Shown here: piece after piece, positions 59,037-64,000 of the stretch
Layout of the letters: every line of letters starts with the position of its first letter
How positions within the stretch are numbered: the first letter of the stretch is position 1
Source: Siphonodentalium dalli
Lineage: Eukaryota > Mollusca > Scaphopoda > Gadilida > Siphonodentaliidae
Assembly: GCA_032622095.1 (NCBI GenBank)
Contig: CP136064.1
Coordinates: 144,851,954-144,915,953, forward strand
Direction: 5' to 3'
Length of the DNA: 64,000 nucleotides
Translations under genes and position numbers: made by a program
The notes under the pieces: generated by a model
What the model saw: the letters and a program-made list of their open reading frames with translations, nothing else
What the model was told of the DNA's origin: nothing
The model's database searches: none

Positions 59037-59476
59037 CTAGTTTCTTCAATAATACAATTACAGTATTTGATTAATATTTTAATAGTGTTCCACAATGACA
59101 ACAAACTGACAAAACATTTAAAATTTTCAATATCTTACCTGTGAACCGCTCAGTTTCTGTGTTTTTCAACTTTGGAGCCTTGGTTGCAGATGCTGTATTC
59201 ATTCATAAGCATGACAAAAGCATTCTTCTCAGGCCTACTTGCTGGAGAATCTGAAGATTCTTGATGGTCAACAGTGACAAAGAAGTTTGCATACTTCAAA
59301 TTTCTGTCAAAATCCAATACTATTCGAATGGGTTCACTCATTTTGTCCGGTGATTATTTGACAGTTCCTTGTGTTCTTTGGGTTAATGAACTGACGAATT
59401 CACTAGCGAAATTAAGTTGTCGTCAATTTTTGCGCACAACGTTTTGAGCATGTCATGCCATGTAATGGTTTCTTCG
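59037..59476. other. Flank of the 14-kb element
   Basis: AT-rich; contains the possible exon at 59150-59341, listed separately. No repeat seen. Confidence 0.35.
59150..59341 (-). CDS. Possible host first exon, 63 codons
   Basis: On the minus strand an ATG frame reads MSEPIRIVLDFDRN, then FVTVDHQESSDSP and NAFVMLMNEY, ending in TGA just before CACAG/GTAAGA (about 59143), a consensus splice donor. Balanced codon use and the donor suggest an exon, but the stop precedes the donor, so either the frame is broken, the exon is 3' non-coding, or the match is chance. I do not recognise the protein. Confidence 0.3.
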   Translation of the reverse strand: MSEPIRIVLDFDRNLKYANFFVTVDHQESSDSPASRPEKNAFVMLMNEYSICNQGSKVEKHRN

Positions 59477-59904
59477 TATTCCCCTATGCAATCTGATAGT
59501 TTTATATCGGCGGAATATTTGACAGATACAGTCGCACATAAAGTCCTAGTCGACCGCTTACGCTTTGCAGCAGACGAATATTAGTCGGAATTTCCATTGT
59601 CGGCCATGATTGTTTAAAAATAAAAACGCGGAATGGCTCAGACGGACGTTAACAATACCAATTTCCGGCGATTAATAAAATAAAAACGCGTATTCCCCTA
59701 TGCAATCTGATAGTTTTATATCGGCGGAATATTTGACAGATACAGTCGCACATAAAGTCCTAGTCGACCGCTTACGCTTTGCAGCAGACGAATATTAGTC
59801 GGAATTTCCATTGTCGGCCATGATTGTTTAAAAATAAAAACGCGGAATGGCTCAGACGGACGTTAACAATACCAATTTCCGGCGATTAATAAAATAAAAA
59901 CGCG
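59477..59904. repeat. 214-bp tandem duplication
   Basis: 59477-59690 and 59691-59904 are near identical. Each contains CCTATGCAATCTGATAG, GACAGATACAGTCGCACATA and CCAATTTCCGGCGATTAATA. A third partial repeat of the tail (AAAATAAAAACGCGGAA) follows. Recent event. Confidence 0.9.
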
Positions 59905-60039
59905 GAATTGCTGAAACGGACCTCTAGTAGCAATACCGATTTCCGTTAAATAATAAAATAAAATTTTACGCGGGGAAACCCAATAAAATCTTTTCAGTCG
60001 GTGGTTTTTTTTCGGGTCGGTCGCAAGTGGGCACAATCA

Positions 60040-60165
60040 TCTTTTTAATTCCGGCCTGATCGACACCAAATTTGGTATATGAATTTTTGACACTTATATG
60101 CAGATCAAGTTAAAATATGGGTTTGATCCGATATATTTTAACAGAGTTATGGCCCTTTATAATTC
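60040..60165 (+). mobile_element. Pearl/HINE-like unit fragment
   Basis: One tandem unit (ACACCAAATTTGGTATATGA, GATCCGATATATTTTAACAG, GAGTTATGGCCCTTT) without head or tail. Closest to copy 2 at 36180. Confidence 0.65.
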
Positions 60166-62192
60166 ACACCTCTTTGCAATGCACTATGAATTTTTAAGAG
60201 AACACTGAAGCCTGTATTATTGAAAAAGCCAATTTATCACAGTGTGGAAACCTGATACTCTGGCTGAAGACTGCTTGCTTCAGACCAGTTTACTATCTGT
60301 CATTTAAAAATACATGACATGACATTAGTTAAACACCTATTCTATAAGAATAAATAGGAATAGTCCATTGTTCATTTCTTCAAGCCTGGACATAGTGTGT
60401 CTGACATTTGCAGAATGAGGTCCCCAGATGGTGAATTTAGTGTCGCTACCCCGTACAGCAGGCTAGCATCACCAAATACACTCTCCAGGACCTAATTCTG
60501 CTTAGGCCTCATCTTTTGGGACAAATTTTTTAATTTTTTAAACATGTTATAAAATTTGAAAATTGAAAAAAGTGACACCATTATAACATCTGCAGAGTTA
60601 TGAAACTTTACTCTTTAATGAAATTATGGAAACATTCCACCAACATTGACACCAACATTGACAGTTTTTTTTAGTCACTTTTTTCCACCTGTTCAGTTTC
60701 AATGTCCCCCTAATTTGCAGAATATAAAATGCATAATTGAGGTGCTCAATGGGTGTGTATCACCAACTTCAACTGTAGGACTTCAATCTGTTCCTAGGTT
60801 TTATTGGCCATTGAGGCCTGATCAGATTGAGGATGAATTCGGTGATGCTAGCCTGCCTTACGGAATATTGTCATTAAATCCACATTTTGGGGACCTAATT
60901 CTGCAAATGTCAGACATGTATACTAAATTCAGGCTTGGCCATTTCATATTATTTTCTTAATCACCACTTATCCAGATGAAATCATACCACTAATTTTCAA
61001 AGAAAACTTTGGGGGTATATATTGATTAAATTTGTCTTCTATCGGTCAGGCTTCCATCCGTCTGCCTGTTGAGATGTCTATCCATCCATCTATCAACAAT
61101 TGTTTTCTTCTCCATATTAAAGACGGAATGTGTTTATATAGTTCAGTGTGCATGTTCCATAGGTGTCTCACAATGAGATTTGTTCAATTAAGTTCATCAC
61201 ATCAAATACATGTAGGTGCGAAGCCAGGGCCATAACTCTTTCCCTCCATAGTAATTCTTAAAACAGTTTTTTCTCAAGAACCATTGGGCCTATATAGCTT
61301 ATATTTGGTATGGAGGGGTCTTGGGTGACCGGGGTTCAGATTTGTTCAAATGGGGTCATTTTTAGGAAATGAGGTCCCCAGAGGGTGAATTCGGTGATGT
61401 TAGTCCACCTTGCGGAATACTGTCATTAAATTCACCTGCAAAGGTCAGACACACTAAATACAGACTCGGCTGTTCCAATATTAGTTTCTTAACCACCACT
61501 TATCCAGGTGAAATCATACCCTGATTTTTCAAAGAAAAATTGGGGGTTTTTATTGATATTACTAGATGAATGGATCTCATAGATGAGGATTCACATTTGT
61601 TCTAATAGGGGCAGAGATAAGAGATTTAACTCTCCACTATGCTGTTTGGTACTGGTATAATAATATTGATTTCTAGACAGCCTGGGTGGGGGCAATGTTT
61701 GAGGCAATGGGGAGGGAGTGTAGAGGGGTGGAGATTTGACCCCCTACTTTGATCAAAAGTTAAACAGTTAAAAATTTCATGCCTGATACTACATTAGTTT
61801 TAGATTAGATGTTCACACCAAAAATAAGTTAGAATTGTTCTCGTAGTTCGGTTTGATTTTCTAACATGTATGTTTTTAAACCATCAGTCCATATGTTCCT
61901 ACTTCAGGTTAAACTGTTGGAGTGAATTGGCCAAAAGTTTTAACTTTATGGGGGGTGTCAGGTTGGTAATTATCAAACGTTTGAGAGCTTGATGTACTGG
62001 TACCAGTCGTAAAATTCAACCTAAGAGGAATATACAAAAGCATTTTTGTGAACTTAGTACTGTGGTATGGTTGTCCTCTTTAAAAGGTAAGAGGTTGGAG
62101 ATTTGTCAGTGATGTGCAATTAGAAATTTCAAGGTGAAGAGCCCTGCTCATCTGAGAACATCCAGCTATGTCCATGTTTAGAACTATTGTCT
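60166..62192. other. No gene; MITE fragments
   Basis: GCAGAATGAGGT-type repeat pieces lie at 60408-60510, 60830-60915 and 61368-61450, the last two without the opposing arm. The plus-strand frame at 60646-60960 is mostly this repeat. Nothing else is supported. Confidence 0.4.
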
Positions 62193-62195
62193 TAA

Positions 62196-62460
62196 GGGAG
62201 CATGTCAAAACCTCTTTCGCATATGCGAAAGAAATGCGAAAAAAGTGCGAAAAATGTGGCGTCATTGACGTCGTTTTTTCTACATTATCGGAGTTTTTTC
62301 GTCATTATCGCACGCCGTAACGTTGTACGTTTTCGTCAATTTTTCGTCATTTTCGCTGTCTTGGTTCGATGTTTTCGCAATTATCGCAGTTTTGTTTCGC
62401 AGTTTTGCTCAAATGTTCGCTGTTCTGTTTCGACATATTTTCGCAGTGTTTGTTTTCGTC
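62196..62460 (+). mobile_element. GCGAAA-word element
   Basis: After TAA (62193-62195) the terminus is GGGAGCATGTCAAAACC, intermediate between the 4.5-kb and 6.1-kb element ends, followed by TTTCGCATATGCGAAA and arrays of TTTTCG/GCGAAA. The frames through it are word repeats. No right TIR is seen; it may run on into the CTCCGAT words at 62695. Confidence 0.55.
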
Positions 62461-62514
62461 AAGATCGCAGCATTAAATCCGTCAATATTGCTGCTGTGTC
62501 GATATGATTGGCAG

Positions 62515-62718
62515 GACAGTTTGTGTTCAATAAATACTCCATGGTCGCAGTTTTATACTGATGTGTCGCGAACGGGAAGATGTCGATCTCCATGCTGAAA
62601 TTTCTCAGATCGGAGTGACAGTTTGTGTTCAATAAATACTCCATAGTCGCAGTTTTATACTGATGTGTCGCGAACGGGAAGATGTCGGTGTCCATGCTGA
62701 AATTTCTCAGATCGGAGT
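62515..62718. repeat. 102-bp tandem duplication
   Basis: GACAGTTTGTGTTCAATAAA recurs at 62515 and 62617, and the whole unit to AAATTTCTCAGATCGGAG is doubled. The period is a multiple of three, giving a repeated minus-strand frame without coding evidence. Confidence 0.9.
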
Positions 62719-62870
62719 TTTTATCATAAGAATTCCAATGATTTAATCGGAGTATTCGCCGATATGAAAACATTTCCGATTTGATCGGAGTTTATAAATG
62801 TAGGCCTATTAGTAAATTTCTCCGATCTACTGAAATCTCCGATTTGGTTAATATCGGACAATTCAAACTT
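62695..62870. repeat. CTCCGAT/ATCGGAG word cluster
   Basis: ATCGGAGT and CTCCGAT words (six or more) as in the subterminal arrays of the 6.1-kb element. Likely the right part of a composite word-type element beginning at 62196. Confidence 0.6.
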
Positions 62871-64000
62871 CGTTTAATAATAAACTATTATTAATAGAAG
62901 ATTATTTAAAGTCCCAAATAAATTATTCCCAGACCCAATTTATATAATAGGATAGGCCAACACAATCAATTCCTACGTTTTTATATCACACGGTGCCCGC
63001 AAATCCGTGGGTTTATAGCAGTGATATTGCATCACTGGTTTACAGTACATATTACAGTACAGGTTGAAGTCCCCCTAAATCTCGAGCAATAATTGCTACA
63101 CCGTCGCATTAATACTGCAGAGTGGTACCGTAAACAATGCAAATTTTGATTTCGAAAATCGTTTTTGTGTGTGATTATGTAACTTGTCTTCACTTTGGGT
63201 AAACCGTCACCATTTAATTGTGCGAACTATTATGAATAAAAGAATACAGCCGTGGACGACAATAAATTATTCCACAACCCCGATTTATAGTATGCCACGT
63301 AGAGTTAATTTCTACAGTTTCAATCTGTCTTTCTAGACCAGACACATATTTTAATGTGGACGCAAATCAGGGTGTTTACGGCATCGTCGGACAGTCGTAA
63401 ACAATGCTTTAATTTTCGCAATATACGTATGAAATCATTGTTAGATATCGGAAGCGCAGCGTCATCATGATTAATTCGTCGGCGACATTTATACTTTTAT
63501 TTCAAATCTACACATTTTATTCAATATATATCAGCGATCAGATGCGACAAAGTTAAGTTAATACAAAACATATTATATAATAGTTTGGAATTTCCACGAA
63601 TAGCACAATCATGTTATGTTGTGCTATTTTTAGCACTAATTTCCCAGGCCAGTCCTAGTTTCGTTTGTGGGTAGCATTGACTGACAGAGGAGTTGAGTGT
63701 TATGTTTTTCTCGATTCTTTATTGAATGAATAATAAAAATATGGATATCATACCATTATAAAACAATGAACTTAGAGGGTATGGCTCTATATATGTCTGG
63801 CGTTGATAGAATGTGATGAGGGCTTGTTCTATATCGGGCCTATTGCTTCAAATGCTGGATCATGTGGATGGACCGTTGTCGCTCCCGTTGTGGGTGGGTG
63901 CAGCTGGTTTCAAATTTCTGTGTGATTTCATCTTTTTTCTGTTAGATGTGTGATACCTGGGGTTGTGAAACCCCTAACTTCTTCGTACTGTCGACCTGTG
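62871..64000. other. No feature seen
   Basis: AT-rich sequence to the window end without recognisable genes, long repeats or RNA genes. ATAGCACAATC...GTTGTGCTAT near 63600-63628 is a small hairpin. Confidence 0.4.

Overview
This is eukaryotic, AT-rich, intron-scale DNA made almost wholly of transposable elements and their wreckage. I see no operons, no rRNA or tRNA genes and no complete host gene. Frequent ACATGTACATGT words, pearl/HINE-like elements (palindromic head, GTCT/GTCC microsatellite, tandem core), Helitron ends of the CTAGT type and several non-LTR retrotransposon lineages suggest a marine invertebrate, most likely a bivalve mollusc. That attribution is inference.

Layout. 1-9.3 kb: short inverted-repeat elements built from family-specific words, a 5'-truncated LINE (3932-5621), a Mutator-like foldback element with an 11-bp target duplication (6358-7244) and a CCGAACA-word element (7506-9316). 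9.3-18.2 kb: a TIR element between duplicated flanks (11561-12942), tandem repeats and a decayed LINE (14306-16197). 18.2-25.4 kb: a Helitron (18235-21039), a TTCATGAA-word element (22218-23969), small MITEs, two minus-strand Helitron ends and a lone ORF1p-like domain. 27.4-32.3 kb: a nearly whole LINE ORF2 (endonuclease, reverse transcriptase, CCHC, poly-A), broken by two frameshifts and a 592-bp TTAA MITE. 32.6-44.8 kb: several pearl/HINE-like elements, a 3.2-kb TTAA element with hairpin termini (37745-40948) and a second 592-bp MITE copy.

44.8-59.0 kb is one inverted-repeat structure of about 14.2 kb. Its arms of 2.6 and 2.9 kb each end inward in a 42-bp satellite. Its centre is a nested stack: a 6.1-kb element (48818-54965, TSD TTA) carrying a 4.5-kb element (49485-53962, TSD TAA) sits inside another copy of that same 4.5-kb element, which sits inside another copy of the 6.1-kb element. 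The simplest reading is that a two-element composite inserted into itself. 59-64 kb: small duplications, MITE fragments and a GCGAAA-word element.

The theme of the window is a shared grammar. Many elements have short termini next to TWA or other target duplications, followed by dense arrays of a short, often palindromic word. The word differs between families while the layout, and sometimes the terminus, is conserved. This looks like divergence of transposase or accessory-protein binding sites among related non-autonomous elements. No transposase gene is present here, so the proteins must act in trans.
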